A program made the translations under genes and the position numbers. A stretch of 64,000 nucleotides of DNA from Candidatus Eremiobacteraceae bacterium (GTDB lineage Bacteria > Vulcanimicrobiota > Vulcanimicrobiia > Eremiobacterales > Eremiobacteraceae): assembly GCA_035314825.1 (NCBI GenBank), contig DATFYX010000011.1, forward strand, positions 1-64,000, given 5' to 3'. The notes under the pieces are model-generated. The model saw nothing but the letters and a program-made list of their open reading frames with translations, searched no databases and had not been told where the DNA came from. Below, piece by piece: positions 55,846 through 63,561 of the stretch (position 1 is the first letter of the stretch; each line of letters opens with the position of its first letter).

Positions 55846-57055
55846 AGGTGACGCGATAGATATACCCATTTGAGTCGTCGCTGATGTACAGCGAACCATC
55901 TGGTCCGACCGCCAGCCCGACGGGACGGCCGGTGACCGAGTTGCCCGGCGTCAGCCAGCCCGAGACGAAATCCATCGGCGCACCGGGCACGCCGCCGGCG
56001 AACGGCACGAAGACGACCTTGTACCCGGTTGGCGGCGAGCGATCCCACGACCCGTGGAACGCGACGAACGCGCCGCCCTTATATGTGGCCGGGAACATCG
56101 AGCCGTAATAGAACACGATGCCGAGCGGCGCGGAATGCGCCTGCAGCGGCTGCGTCGTCGGCAGCTGTCCGTTGCAGTTGGGCGCAGGCGTCGCGAGGTC
56201 GGGGTTGATCTGGCGCGCGCCGGTCAGGTCCGGATAGCACTGCGGCCACCCGTAGTTACCGCCGGCGACGACCTTATCGAATTCGTCAACCGGAAGATCG
56301 GTGTGGTTCGGAGGGAGATCGTCGCGCTGATTGACGACCATCCACAGTTGTCCGCTCTGATCGAACGCGAGGCCGCTGCCGTTGCGCACGCCGGTCGCGT
56401 AGATCTGCGGGTTCGAGCCGTCGCCGTTGGCGTGGATGATCGTCGCCAAGATCTGCGAGCCCTCGTTGCCGAGGTTCGTATCCGAACCCGACGATTCGAA
56501 GATGCTTCCGTCGGGAGCGATCGCCAGCGAGCGGTTGTTGTGATCGCCGTTTTGCGGCAGGCCGTTATACAGCGTCTGGGTCGTGGTGCCGGCCGGATAG
56601 TTCTTGATCACGCTGAAGCCGGTCCAGGTCGCGATATAAAGATCGTTGCCGTGAAAACCGAGCCCGTGGGGCCGCTGTAGCCCACTGGCAAGCACGGTCG
56701 GAGGCGCGTCGTATGGCGCGCCCGCCTTGATCGCTACGACCTGGCCGTTGCCGGTTTCCGAGATGATCAGGTCGCCGTTGGGCGCGACGGTCATGAAACG
56801 CGCGCCCGGCACGTTTTCCGCCACCATCGTGATCTTGAAGCCCGGGAGCAGATTCAGTGCCATCGGCGGGGCCGGGCCGGATGTTGGCGAGCCGGAGGGT
56901 GAGGGTGCCTGGGTGGGACCGACAGGCGTCATTGGACCTGGCATCGACGAGGACGTGCAGGCCGCCAGAAATGAGGCGATGGTGAGAGACATGGCTAGCG
57001 CGTTCAAGGAACGCGCTACTACATTTGGGTTTGATGCATCTAATTCGCGCTTCAT
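55838..57055 (-). CDS. Sorbosone-dehydrogenase-like beta-propeller lipoprotein (first copy)
   Basis: A 405-aa lipoprotein with the same propeller as its downstream paralog (HGLGFHGNDLYIATW, HNNRSLAIAPDGSIFESSGSD, GVRNGSGLAFDQSGQLWMVVNQRDDLPP, VGLAVGPDGSLYISDDSNGYIYRVTYG). The lipobox is FLAACTSS, and a Pro/Ser/Gly-rich linker follows. ATG 57055 is supported by AAGGG about 5 bases upstream. A family B REP at 56998-57023 is translated as VVARSLNA in the signal n-region. Enzymatic activity with PQQ is inferred from the family. Confidence 0.88.
   Translation of the reverse strand: MKRELDASNPNVVARSLNALAMSLTIASFLAACTSSSMPGPMTPVGPTQAPSPSGSPTSGPAPPMALNLLPGFKITMVAENVPGARFMTVAPNGDLIISETGNGQVVAIKAGAPYDAPPTVLASGLQRPHGLGFHGNDLYIATWTGFSVIKNYPAGTTTQTLYNGLPQNGDHNNRSLAIAPDGSIFESSGSDTNLGNEGSQILATIIHANGDGSNPQIYATGVRNGSGLAFDQSGQLWMVVNQRDDLPPNHTDLPVDEFDKVVAGGNYGWPQCYPDLTGARQINPDLATPAPNCNGQLPTTQPLQAHSAPLGIVFYYGSMFPATYKGGAFVAFHGSWDRSPPTGYKVVFVPFAGGVPGAPMDFVSGWLTPGNSVTGRPVGLAVGPDGSLYISDDSNGYIYRVTYG
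56998..57023 (-). repeat. REP-like palindrome, family B, inside a lipoprotein signal sequence
   Basis: The arms GCGCGTTC and GAACGCGC with loop AAG, followed by TACTACA on the plus strand. It lies in frame near residues 12-19 of the first sorbosone-dehydrogenase-like lipoprotein and encodes VVARSLNA. Confidence 0.8.
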
Positions 57056-57172
57056 TGGGCCCTTACACGCGGCTCATGTGCTGGGGAACTCTTGTGAGTA
57101 AGCTGAGAGCAGTTGGAGGGGGCATCCGACAGCTTCGATCCCGGCATTTCGCCAAGAAAGGGTCTCTCTACC

Positions 57173-58267
57173 ATGCGAACGCGTATCATCTTCGCAATCG
57201 TGGCGGCCATCACCCTCGCTGGTTGTTCCGGCGGCGGCGCGGGCAGCCCGTTCTCCAATCCGTCGAACGGCAGCGGCGGAACCCAAACCCAGATGAGCCA
57301 ACAAGAAGCCGCGCAAACGGGGGCCAACTCGGCGATGTCCGAGATCGGTCGCGCCGGTCTGGACAGCTCGCTCTTCTCCGGCTCGGTCGGCGTCGTGCTG
57401 TCCACCCAGAAAGCGCCGATGTCGGTCCAGCCGGCCACGGCGTGCAACAACGGCGTCATCAAGACGGTGACGGTCATCAGCCCGACCGAGACGACCTACG
57501 ACGTGCAGCTCTTCTTCGACAACGCCTGCACGCAGCTGCGCCGCGACTCGCTCTCGGACGTGAAGATCCCGAATCCGTCGACCGAGAACATCACACGCAC
57601 GATCAAGAACTACAACAACTCCGGCCTGCTGCTCTCGACGCGCGTGGCCAACTACTCGGTCACCGGCAGCCCGGGGAACTTCTCGGCCGTCGTGACCAGC
57701 GCGCTGACCATCGGCACCGAGAGCTCGCCTGAAGAGCAAGACGGGCACCAGCTGACGGTCGCGCCGCAGAACGCCACCACCTGGACGATCGCCGGCAACT
57801 CGGCGCGCATCGAGAACATCGGCGTGCCGAGCATCAACGAGTCGTTCGGCGAGGCGGCGCTGCTGCAGAACACCACCGCGACGGTCGATCCGTCCAACGA
57901 CGTCACGTTCGCGGGCATGCGCAACAAGACGTTCTACAAAGGTGCGCTCGGCAGCCTGAGCATCCCGGCGAACCCGCCGTTCTCGGTCAGCGGCGGCACG
58001 CAGACCGGCGCAGGCTCGATCTCCGGTTCGGTCGAGTTCGACGCCAACGACAACCTGCTCAACGTCGCGCTCAACGGCACGCTCGCCAACGGCGACACGA
58101 TCGTGGTCACGAGCTCAGGCTCAGGTCCGACGATCGCCATCAACGGCACGATCTCCAGCGGCGGCACGACGCTTGCGACCTTCTCGGTCGACCGCTTCGG
58201 CGACGGCCTGATCACCTATGCGAACGGTTCGCAAGCGGTGATCATGGACTGGCACGTGGTCAAATAA
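57173..58267 (+). CDS. Lipoprotein of unknown function
   Basis: A 364-aa protein with a lipoprotein signal (IFAIVAAITLAGCSGGG). No family is recognised. The mature part is Ser/Thr/Asn/Gly-rich and beta-prone throughout (TVTVISPTETTYDVQLFFDNACTQL, VANYSVTGSPGNFSAVVTSALTIGTES, GSISGSVEFDANDNLLNVALNGTLANGD). Two cysteines in ATACNNG and NACTQL could pair. ATG 57173 is preceded by AAAGGG. It is divergent from the sorbosone-dehydrogenase-like pair, and a double REP and terminator follow. Confidence 0.7.
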   Translation: MRTRIIFAIVAAITLAGCSGGGAGSPFSNPSNGSGGTQTQMSQQEAAQTGANSAMSEIGRAGLDSSLFSGSVGVVLSTQKAPMSVQPATACNNGVIKTVTVISPTETTYDVQLFFDNACTQLRRDSLSDVKIPNPSTENITRTIKNYNNSGLLLSTRVANYSVTGSPGNFSAVVTSALTIGTESSPEEQDGHQLTVAPQNATTWTIAGNSARIENIGVPSINESFGEAALLQNTTATVDPSNDVTFAGMRNKTFYKGALGSLSIPANPPFSVSGGTQTGAGSISGSVEFDANDNLLNVALNGTLANGDTIVVTSSGSGPTIAINGTISSGGTTLATFSVDRFGDGLITYANGSQAVIMDWHVVK

Positions 58268-58269
58268 GG

Positions 58270-58312
58270 ACGGTCGAATAAATTCGACGGTCGAATAGAT
58301 TCGACCGCTACA
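58270..58312 (-). repeat. Fused double REP-like palindrome, family A
   Basis: Two family A copies share the central ATTCGACGGTCGAAT, so the first copy has lost its tail and the second ends GCTACA. It begins 3 bases after the lipoprotein stop and could be read as a compound stem-loop. Confidence 0.75.
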
Positions 58313-58325
58313 AGGGAACAAGGAA

Positions 58326-58350
58326 AGGGACGGGGCCATGACCCGTCCCT
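58326..58350. terminator. Hairpin terminator between convergent genes
   Basis: AGGGACGGG and CCCGTCCCT form a perfect 9-bp stem with loop GCCATGA, flanked by AA and TTCGCCTTT. It lies between the lipoprotein gene (+) and the cysteine-rich gene (-) and would serve either direction. Confidence 0.65.
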
Positions 58351-58378
58351 TCGCCTTTCCCGGAGGGGTTGGGACGCT

Positions 58379-58726
58379 CTAGTCGGTGTGCGCGCGACGC
58401 TCGGGTTCTGCGGAACCGCGCATCGGATTGTTGGGGCAGCGCCGGCACGCATAGGTGGCGATCGTGCGGAACGCGGCCTTGTTGACTTCGCGGCGCGCGG
58501 TCAGGCGGAAGCGGGTGTACGCGTCATCGAAGGCGCTCTCGACGCCGTTGCCGGTGAACAGGTCCATCGTGAAATGTTCGCAGCACGCGGCGCACATATT
58601 GTCGCTCTTGAAGAGCGGGCAACGCATGCAGCCGTCGCCATGATCGCCGAAATTGTTCCATGACTCGGGGGTGGGGTTCAATGGACCCTCGAGCAGGCTA
58701 TGAAGCAGCTCGTCCACGTTGGTCAT
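58379..58726 (-). CDS. Cysteine-rich small protein, possible metal or Fe-S binder
   Basis: A 115-aa cytosolic protein with seven cysteines in pairs: CMRC (residues 33-36), CAACC (45-49) and CRRC (near 93-96), plus several histidines. The spacing suggests zinc or iron-sulfur binding. No family is recognised. ATG 58726 begins MTNVDELLHSLLEG. It is divergent from the zinc-ribbon gene. Confidence 0.6.
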   Translation of the reverse strand: MTNVDELLHSLLEGPLNPTPESWNNFGDHGDGCMRCPLFKSDNMCAACCEHFTMDLFTGNGVESAFDDAYTRFRLTARREVNKAAFRTIATYACRRCPNNPMRGSAEPERRAHTD

Positions 58727-58780
58727 GCCGGTATGACTAGGGCAGCGGTAAATTTGTGTCGGCCCCGGAACCCCTTTTTC

Positions 58781-58930
58781 ATGGACGAACAGACGTTCAC
58801 GGTCGGCCAGCTCGCCGGTCCTGGGACCTACCGCTGCACGACCTGCGACCGGGTGGTGACCGAGTACGCCTTGTCCTTTGAGATCGAGCCCTGCCCGTGT
58901 GGCGGGACCGAGTTCCGGAGGGTAGATTGA
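58781..58930 (+). CDS. Short zinc-ribbon protein
   Basis: A 49-aa protein made of one zinc ribbon: TYRCTTCDRVVTEYALSFEIEPCPCGGTEF, with Cys pairs CTTC and CPC. ATG 58781 begins MDEQTFTVGQLAGPGTYRC. Such ribbons often bind nucleic acid or act as small modulators. Its stop shares a base with the start of the truncated hydrolase. Confidence 0.7.
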   Translation: MDEQTFTVGQLAGPGTYRCTTCDRVVTEYALSFEIEPCPCGGTEFRRVD

Positions 58931-59217
58931 TGGCAGGCCGCCCGCCTTTGGTGCTGTTGCGCGCTTGGCCCCTGGACGCCCGGATGTGGCAAGCTCAGGT
59001 CTTGGCCCTCGGGCCCGAGGGACCGGTGCTGGCTCCGGATCTTCCAGGATTTGGAAACGAGCCTCTCACCCCTCAGCCATCTCTAGACGATTGGGCGCGA
59101 CGTCTTTCCGGCTCCCTGCGCGGCAAAGGCATCCAAAGCGCGGTGCTAGCCGGGTGCTCCATGGGCGGCCCGGTGAACGACGCGCTGCGCGCGTTTTGGA
59201 GCGCGGCCGGCGGCTGA
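58930..59217 (+). pseudogene. Truncated alpha/beta hydrolase
   Basis: A 95-aa frame covers only the N-terminal part of an alpha/beta hydrolase: LVLLRAWPLDARMWQAQVLALG, APDLPGFGNEP and the nucleophile elbow VLAGCSMGGPVND. It then stops at TGA 59217, where the family normally continues for about 150 more residues with the catalytic Asp and His. The usual HG oxyanion loop before PLD is replaced by RAW. No continuation is found before the convergent Hcp-like gene, so the 3' part is deleted. Start TGATG overlap with the zinc-ribbon gene is preserved. Confidence 0.65.
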
Positions 59218-59229
59218 CCTTCGCGCGTC

Positions 59230-59775
59230 CTATTTCTCTGACAGGTGCGTCGAGCACCATGCGACCGACTCATAGGTGAGAACGATCCTCTCGGTGGCCG
59301 GCGCAGACGGACCCGAACGGGTGATCTCCATATCCTTGACGGCTGCTTGTGAGAGCGTATAGACGATGGAGCTACTCGATGGGCCGCCGGCTTTGCGCAG
59401 CGTCAGTTTGACCGTCGGCAGCGACTCATTTGTCGACGCCAGGCTGAAGAGCTTCGGCGACGCGCTATCCGCCGCTTTGGTTAGCGTGATCTCGCCGCGC
59501 TGGCGCCTGCCGCCCGGCAGGCCCGTCATCGAGTTCATCGACGACGTCACGGCCGGATCGACGACCACAGAAATCAACGGTATCCCCGGCTGGCCTGGTA
59601 GGACGAGCATGTCGCCCGACCCAGGACCGGGTTCGCAGGCGTTGACCGGCTGCAGCTTGTCGACGTTCAACGATTTCGACGGCGACATTGATGGCGGGGC
59701 CGTGGCCGGGAGTGCCGGCTCGATGATCGCCAGCGACATCAGCGCGAGCGAAGCTGTAAACGTGCGGAAGCGCAT
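59230..59775 (-). CDS. Secreted Hcp-like protein (type VI tube-protein family)
   Basis: A 181-aa protein with a signal peptide (FTASLALMSLAIIEPALPATA). The body reads like an Hcp/TssD barrel: PGIPLISVVVDPAV, RQRGEITLTKAADSASPKLFSLASTNESLPTVKLTLRKAG and the last strands SIVYTLSQAAVKDMEITRSGPSAPATERIVLTYESVAW. Hcp forms the hexameric tube of type VI secretion systems, where it has no signal peptide. No tss genes are near. Cysteines occur at NACEPG and AWCSTH. It is probably a lineage-specific exported relative. Confidence 0.65.
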   Translation of the reverse strand: MRFRTFTASLALMSLAIIEPALPATAPPSMSPSKSLNVDKLQPVNACEPGPGSGDMLVLPGQPGIPLISVVVDPAVTSSMNSMTGLPGGRRQRGEITLTKAADSASPKLFSLASTNESLPTVKLTLRKAGGPSSSSIVYTLSQAAVKDMEITRSGPSAPATERIVLTYESVAWCSTHLSEK

Positions 59776-59797
59776 GTGAGACGTCCTTTACCGTCTA

Positions 59798-60310
59798 TTA
59801 CGACGCGGGGGCCGGGATCGTCACGCGAAACGGTTTGAACTTGCCCTTGGCGCATGAATTGCACTGGAAGATCAACTTGGTCGGCACGTAGGTCTTGTCG
59901 ACCGGGAAAAGCGCCGTCTGTTTCACGGACGCGCCTTGCTGGATGTTCAGCGCCACCGGCGTGAAAAAATGGCCCGGGATCTCAAACGAGATGTCATCCT
60001 TGTCGGCCAGCGTGTAGCTGACGAGTTCACCCCACGAGCTCGGCGTGCCATTGCGGATGATGGCGGTGACGACCATGACCTTCTGCGTCGGTCCAGGCAC
60101 CACTGACTCAGGATGATCGGCCGGGGTGGCGTCGCGGACTTCGACGACTTTGAAGCGCAGCACGCCGTTCCACAGCGTGTCGCCGACCTTCCCGGAGATC
60201 GCGTCGACCTGATTGGCGCCGCCCGGCGCGGGTGTCGGAGCTGCGCACACCGAGGCAGTGCCGACCAGCGCGAGCAGAGCTGAGAACGCGAGAATGCGAA
60301 GCGATGACAT
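59798..60310 (-). CDS. Secreted DUF4352-like protein
   Basis: A 170-aa protein with a signal peptide (LRILAFSALLALVGTASVCA) and an immunoglobulin-like beta sandwich resembling DUF4352: GDTLWNGVLRFKVVEVRDA, TQKVMVVTAIIRNGTPSSW and SYTLADKDDISFEIPGHFF. It also contains FQCNSCAKG with two Cys. ATG 60310 begins the signal peptide. It is 22 bases upstream of the Hcp-like gene on the same strand, so they are probably co-transcribed. Confidence 0.7.
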   Translation of the reverse strand: MSSLRILAFSALLALVGTASVCAAPTPAPGGANQVDAISGKVGDTLWNGVLRFKVVEVRDATPADHPESVVPGPTQKVMVVTAIIRNGTPSSWGELVSYTLADKDDISFEIPGHFFTPVALNIQQGASVKQTALFPVDKTYVPTKLIFQCNSCAKGKFKPFRVTIPAPAS

Positions 60311-60407
60311 GCGATGCGTCCTTTCGGATTGTGCGATCGTACGAGAGTTGCGGACGCGCCGTTCGAGGGTCGCCAAGGATAACCCGTTTAAGCGCTTGCT
60401 TGGCTGC

Positions 60408-60433
60408 ACGGTCGAATAAATTCGACCGCTCCA
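60408..60433 (-). repeat. REP-like palindrome, family A
   Basis: The arms GGTCGAAT and ATTCGACC with loop AA, followed by GCTCCA on the plus strand. It lies between the HhH-GPD and DUF4352-like genes. Confidence 0.8.
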
Positions 60434-60451
60434 TTTCGCCTGCTTAGATCG

Positions 60452-60982
60452 TTAGGCGCGTTTGCCGTTCTTGATGACCCACGGCATGTCGGCGTCGCAC
60501 GAGTACTTGCGCCAGCCGGGGAGCTTCACGCCGCCGAATTGGCCGAGGATACGCACTGCCGCCGTCGCCTTGGCCTTGCCGAACCCAGGCAGCGCGAGCA
60601 TGCGCTCGTAGACCTGCTCCGCGTCAGTCGTGCCTTCCCACACGCGCGCGCCTTTGCCGCCGTACTCCTTTGCGATCGTCGCGCACAGCGCGCGCACGCG
60701 CTTGGCCATCATGCCGGGATAGCGATGGATCGCGGGGCTTTCGCGGAACACTTTGTCGAGGCGCGCCGGCGGTATCGCCGCGATCTTCTTCGCGTCGATC
60801 GTGCCGAGCCGGCGACGCAGCTCGTATGGACCGCTCATCGCCTTCTCGGTGCGCACTTGCTGTTCGAGGCACAACCCGATCAGCAGCGCCGTGCCGTCTT
60901 TGGCGAGCAGCTCATTCGCGGCATCGTTGGGCGTGAACGGATACAAGGACTTTGCCATGGTGCGGCGCACTTTGTCCGCCAT
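60452..60982 (-). CDS. HhH-GPD family DNA-repair-like protein
   Basis: A 176-aa protein of the small HhH-GPD family (TIGR03252 type): FTPNDAANELLAKDGTALLIGLCLEQQVRTEKAMSGPYELRRRLG, then the helix-hairpin-helix LALPGFGKAKATAAVRILGQFGGVKLPGW. The usual Asp of glycosylases after the GPD loop is not obvious. It may recognise damaged bases. ATG 60982 overlaps the start of the divergent DUF885 gene; ATG 60958 (MAKSLYPF) is a likely alternative. Confidence 0.8.
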   Translation of the reverse strand: MADKVRRTMAKSLYPFTPNDAANELLAKDGTALLIGLCLEQQVRTEKAMSGPYELRRRLGTIDAKKIAAIPPARLDKVFRESPAIHRYPGMMAKRVRALCATIAKEYGGKGARVWEGTTDAEQVYERMLALPGFGKAKATAAVRILGQFGGVKLPGWRKYSCDADMPWVIKNGKRA

Positions 60983-62753
60983 GAGCCGTTCTCCCGTCAC
61001 GCGCGGCGCCTTTGTGCGCGGTGCGCTGTGCGTCATGCTCGTCGTGGCCGCGTGTGCGCCATTCTCCACAGCGACGCGCGCCGCGCAGACGGGTTCCGAT
61101 GCGTTTCAAAAACTTGTCGAACGGTATGTCGCTGAATCCGAAGCTCGCGATCCGCTCTTCGCCGACAGCATCGGCGTGCATACCTATGATGACAAACTGC
61201 CCGACTACTCGCCCAGCGGCCGCGCCGATACCGATGCGTGGGAGGCCGCTTGGCGCACCCAGTTCGCAGGGCTCGACAGCGCCAAGTTGACGCTTGGCGA
61301 GCGCGCGGATCTGCGCGCGCTGCTCGACCAGATCGACGCCGATCAGCTTGAGGCAAAGACGATCCGCCCGTACGAGACGGATCCTTCCATCTATACAGGG
61401 GCGATCGGCGATGCCGTCTACGAGCTCACGAGCCGCGACTACGCGCCGTTGGAGCAACGCCTGCAAAGCGTCGCGACGCGCATCCGTTCCATCCCGGATC
61501 TCGTGCGCGCGGCCGAGGCGTCGCTGTCGCATCCCACCCGCGTCGCCGCCGAGCTTGCCGTGCAGCAGAACCAGGGCAACATCGATCTGTACAGCCGCGA
61601 CCTGCCGGCGCTGGCCAAGTCCGCATCGGCGCAGACCCAAGCGATGCTCGAAGCCGATCTGCCGGCCGCGATCGCGAGCCTCAAGGATTTCCAGACGTTC
61701 CTCGCGGGCCCGCTGCTCGGGCAGGCCGACGCCAACCCGCGCGTCGGCGCCGCGGTGTTCGACGAGGAGCTGCGGCTGGTCGACGGCACGGATACGCCGC
61801 GCGACGTGCTGGTCGCCCGCGCCCGCGCTGACTTCGACCGCACGCGAAGAGAGATGCTGCGGCTCGCCACGCCGCTGTACCACAAACTGCTGCATGAAGA
61901 GCCGCCGCTTGAGTCCACCGAAGACGCGCAGATCGACGCGATCGTGAGGCCGGTGCTCGACAAGCTAGCGGATCATCATCCGGCGCGCGACGCGGTGCTG
62001 GCGACGGCCAAGAGCGATCTCGCCGGCATCCAGTCGTTCTTGGAACGCGACCCGGTCGTGCCGCTGCCCGTGCCAGACACGCTGCACGTCGCACCGACCC
62101 CTGAGTTCTTAGCAGGCGTCACGGGCGCCGGGCTGGATCCGCCCGGCCCGTTCACGCCGCTGGCCGGATCCTACTACTATATCGATGAGATCCCGGCGTC
62201 GTGGTCAGCCCAGCGCGTCGCCTCGTATCTGCGAGAGAACAACGACTACGAGATGCGCATCCTTTCGATCCACGAAGCGATCCCGGGCCATTACGTGCAG
62301 TACCGCTACAACGCCCTGACGCCTTCCCTCGTGCGCCGCGTGTGGCCAAACGGTTCGTTCGTCGAAGGCTGGGCGGTGTACGGCGAAGGCATGATGCTCG
62401 ACGCGGGGTACGGCGGCGGCGATGTTGCGCTGCGGTTGTTCCAATTGAAATGGCGCTTGCGCGAGTACGCCAACGCGATCATCGACGCCGAATACCATGC
62501 AGGCGATCTAAGCGAACAACAGTGCATGCGCTTGCTCGCGCAGGCCTTTCAGGAACCTGCGGAGGCCCAGACGAAGTGGCATCGCCTGGAGCTTTCGCAC
62601 GATCAGTTATCGAGCTACTTCGTCGGACTCGACGCGATCAGCCAGGCGCGGTTCGCTCACCCGGGCAGCGTCGCCGCCTTCAATAAGAGCCTGTTGGGCA
62701 TGGGCTCGGTCGAGCCGCGTTTCATCGAGGCGCTGCTGAACGCATCGCCGTAG
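60981..62753 (+). CDS. Secreted DUF885 family metallopeptidase-like protein
   Basis: A 590-aa protein with a signal peptide ending in a lipobox-like segment (ALCVMLVVAACAPF). The DUF885 HExxPGH motif is LSIHEAIPGHYVQYRYN. Conserved blocks FVEGWAVYGEGMMLDAG and QAFQEPAEAQTKWHRLELSHDQLSSYFVGL follow. It is paralogous to 49118-50905. ATG 60981 gives the signal peptide and shares bases with the ATG of the opposite-strand HhH-GPD gene. A longer frame upstream is antisense and rejected. Confidence 0.85.
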   Translation: MSRSPVTRGAFVRGALCVMLVVAACAPFSTATRAAQTGSDAFQKLVERYVAESEARDPLFADSIGVHTYDDKLPDYSPSGRADTDAWEAAWRTQFAGLDSAKLTLGERADLRALLDQIDADQLEAKTIRPYETDPSIYTGAIGDAVYELTSRDYAPLEQRLQSVATRIRSIPDLVRAAEASLSHPTRVAAELAVQQNQGNIDLYSRDLPALAKSASAQTQAMLEADLPAAIASLKDFQTFLAGPLLGQADANPRVGAAVFDEELRLVDGTDTPRDVLVARARADFDRTRREMLRLATPLYHKLLHEEPPLESTEDAQIDAIVRPVLDKLADHHPARDAVLATAKSDLAGIQSFLERDPVVPLPVPDTLHVAPTPEFLAGVTGAGLDPPGPFTPLAGSYYYIDEIPASWSAQRVASYLRENNDYEMRILSIHEAIPGHYVQYRYNALTPSLVRRVWPNGSFVEGWAVYGEGMMLDAGYGGGDVALRLFQLKWRLREYANAIIDAEYHAGDLSEQQCMRLLAQAFQEPAEAQTKWHRLELSHDQLSSYFVGLDAISQARFAHPGSVAAFNKSLLGMGSVEPRFIEALLNASP

Positions 62754-62778
62754 AGGGTCGCTCTCGAAAGGCGCGTGC

Positions 62779-62804
62779 GCGGTCGAATGAATTCGACCGC
62801 TCCA
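62779..62804 (-). repeat. REP-like palindrome, family A
   Basis: The arms GGTCGAAT and ATTCGACC with loop GA, followed by GCTCCA. It lies 25 bases after the DUF885 stop and just before the ribosome site AGGAGG of the next gene. Confidence 0.8.
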
Positions 62805-62820
62805 CAGGAAAGGAGGATGC

Positions 62821-63537
62821 ATGCTGGCACCAATATTGATCAGCGCGGTGACCATTTTCGCATTCGCTGCCGCGCCCGCTCCGAGCGCCACCCCGGCGCC
62901 CGCCGCGCCCGCTGGGCCGCTGCGAGAGGTCACCTATAAAGTGTCCTTCAGCGACCGCACGTATAGCGGCGGCGAGCACTATTCCGGGTACTCGTCGCAG
63001 TCGAACGTCGTCGCGGATAGCGGCACCGTGACGGTCGACATCACCGGCGTGATCGGCGACGCGCTCGCAGTCGACGTCACCGAGATCATGAATAAGACCG
63101 GCACGCCCGCCAAGTACAGCGGCTCGGTCCTGCCGGACGGCTCCGTCAACTTCCCACCCGACTCGATCAAACCCGTGACGCGCGCGCTGCTGCAATACTT
63201 CGGCACGCAGTTCGTGCCGGCGGACAAGATCGCGCCCGATGCGACGTGGGATGTCAATGAGGAGCGCGGCGGCGTCTCCGTCAAGACGAACTACAAGGTC
63301 ACCAAGGTCGACGGCGCAGTCGTCACCCTGGCGGAGAAGCAGACGATCAAGATCGCCACGCAGAACGCGACCGTCACGACCGATGGGACCGTCACGTTGA
63401 AGCCCTCGCTGCTCGTGCCGATGAGCGGCGACTTGCACCAGGTGATCTCGCGCTTGTCCGTCTCGGGTGAGACCAGAGACGACGTGTCGATGCGCTTCGA
63501 TCGCTCGTCGGACAGCCGCGACGTGCCGGCCAAGTGA
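62821..63537 (+). CDS. Secreted protein of unknown function, first of a tandem pair
   Basis: A 238-aa protein with a signal sequence (APILISAVTIFAFAAAPAP) and an Ala/Pro-rich linker. The mature part is beta-rich (REVTYKVSFSDRTYSGGEHYSGY, ADSGTVTVDITGVIGDALAVDVTEIMN). It shares a diagnostic order with the next gene: TDDGTVEIDV-like versus SGTVTVDI, PPDSIKPVTRALLQYFGTQFVPADKI versus PEESLSDASLTLLRFFGVRFAADRS. No known family is recognised. AGGAGG lies 4 bases before ATG 62821. Confidence 0.7.
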   Translation: MLAPILISAVTIFAFAAAPAPSATPAPAAPAGPLREVTYKVSFSDRTYSGGEHYSGYSSQSNVVADSGTVTVDITGVIGDALAVDVTEIMNKTGTPAKYSGSVLPDGSVNFPPDSIKPVTRALLQYFGTQFVPADKIAPDATWDVNEERGGVSVKTNYKVTKVDGAVVTLAEKQTIKIATQNATVTTDGTVTLKPSLLVPMSGDLHQVISRLSVSGETRDDVSMRFDRSSDSRDVPAK

Positions 63538-63561
63538 CCGGATCGCCGCCGGATAGGGACC

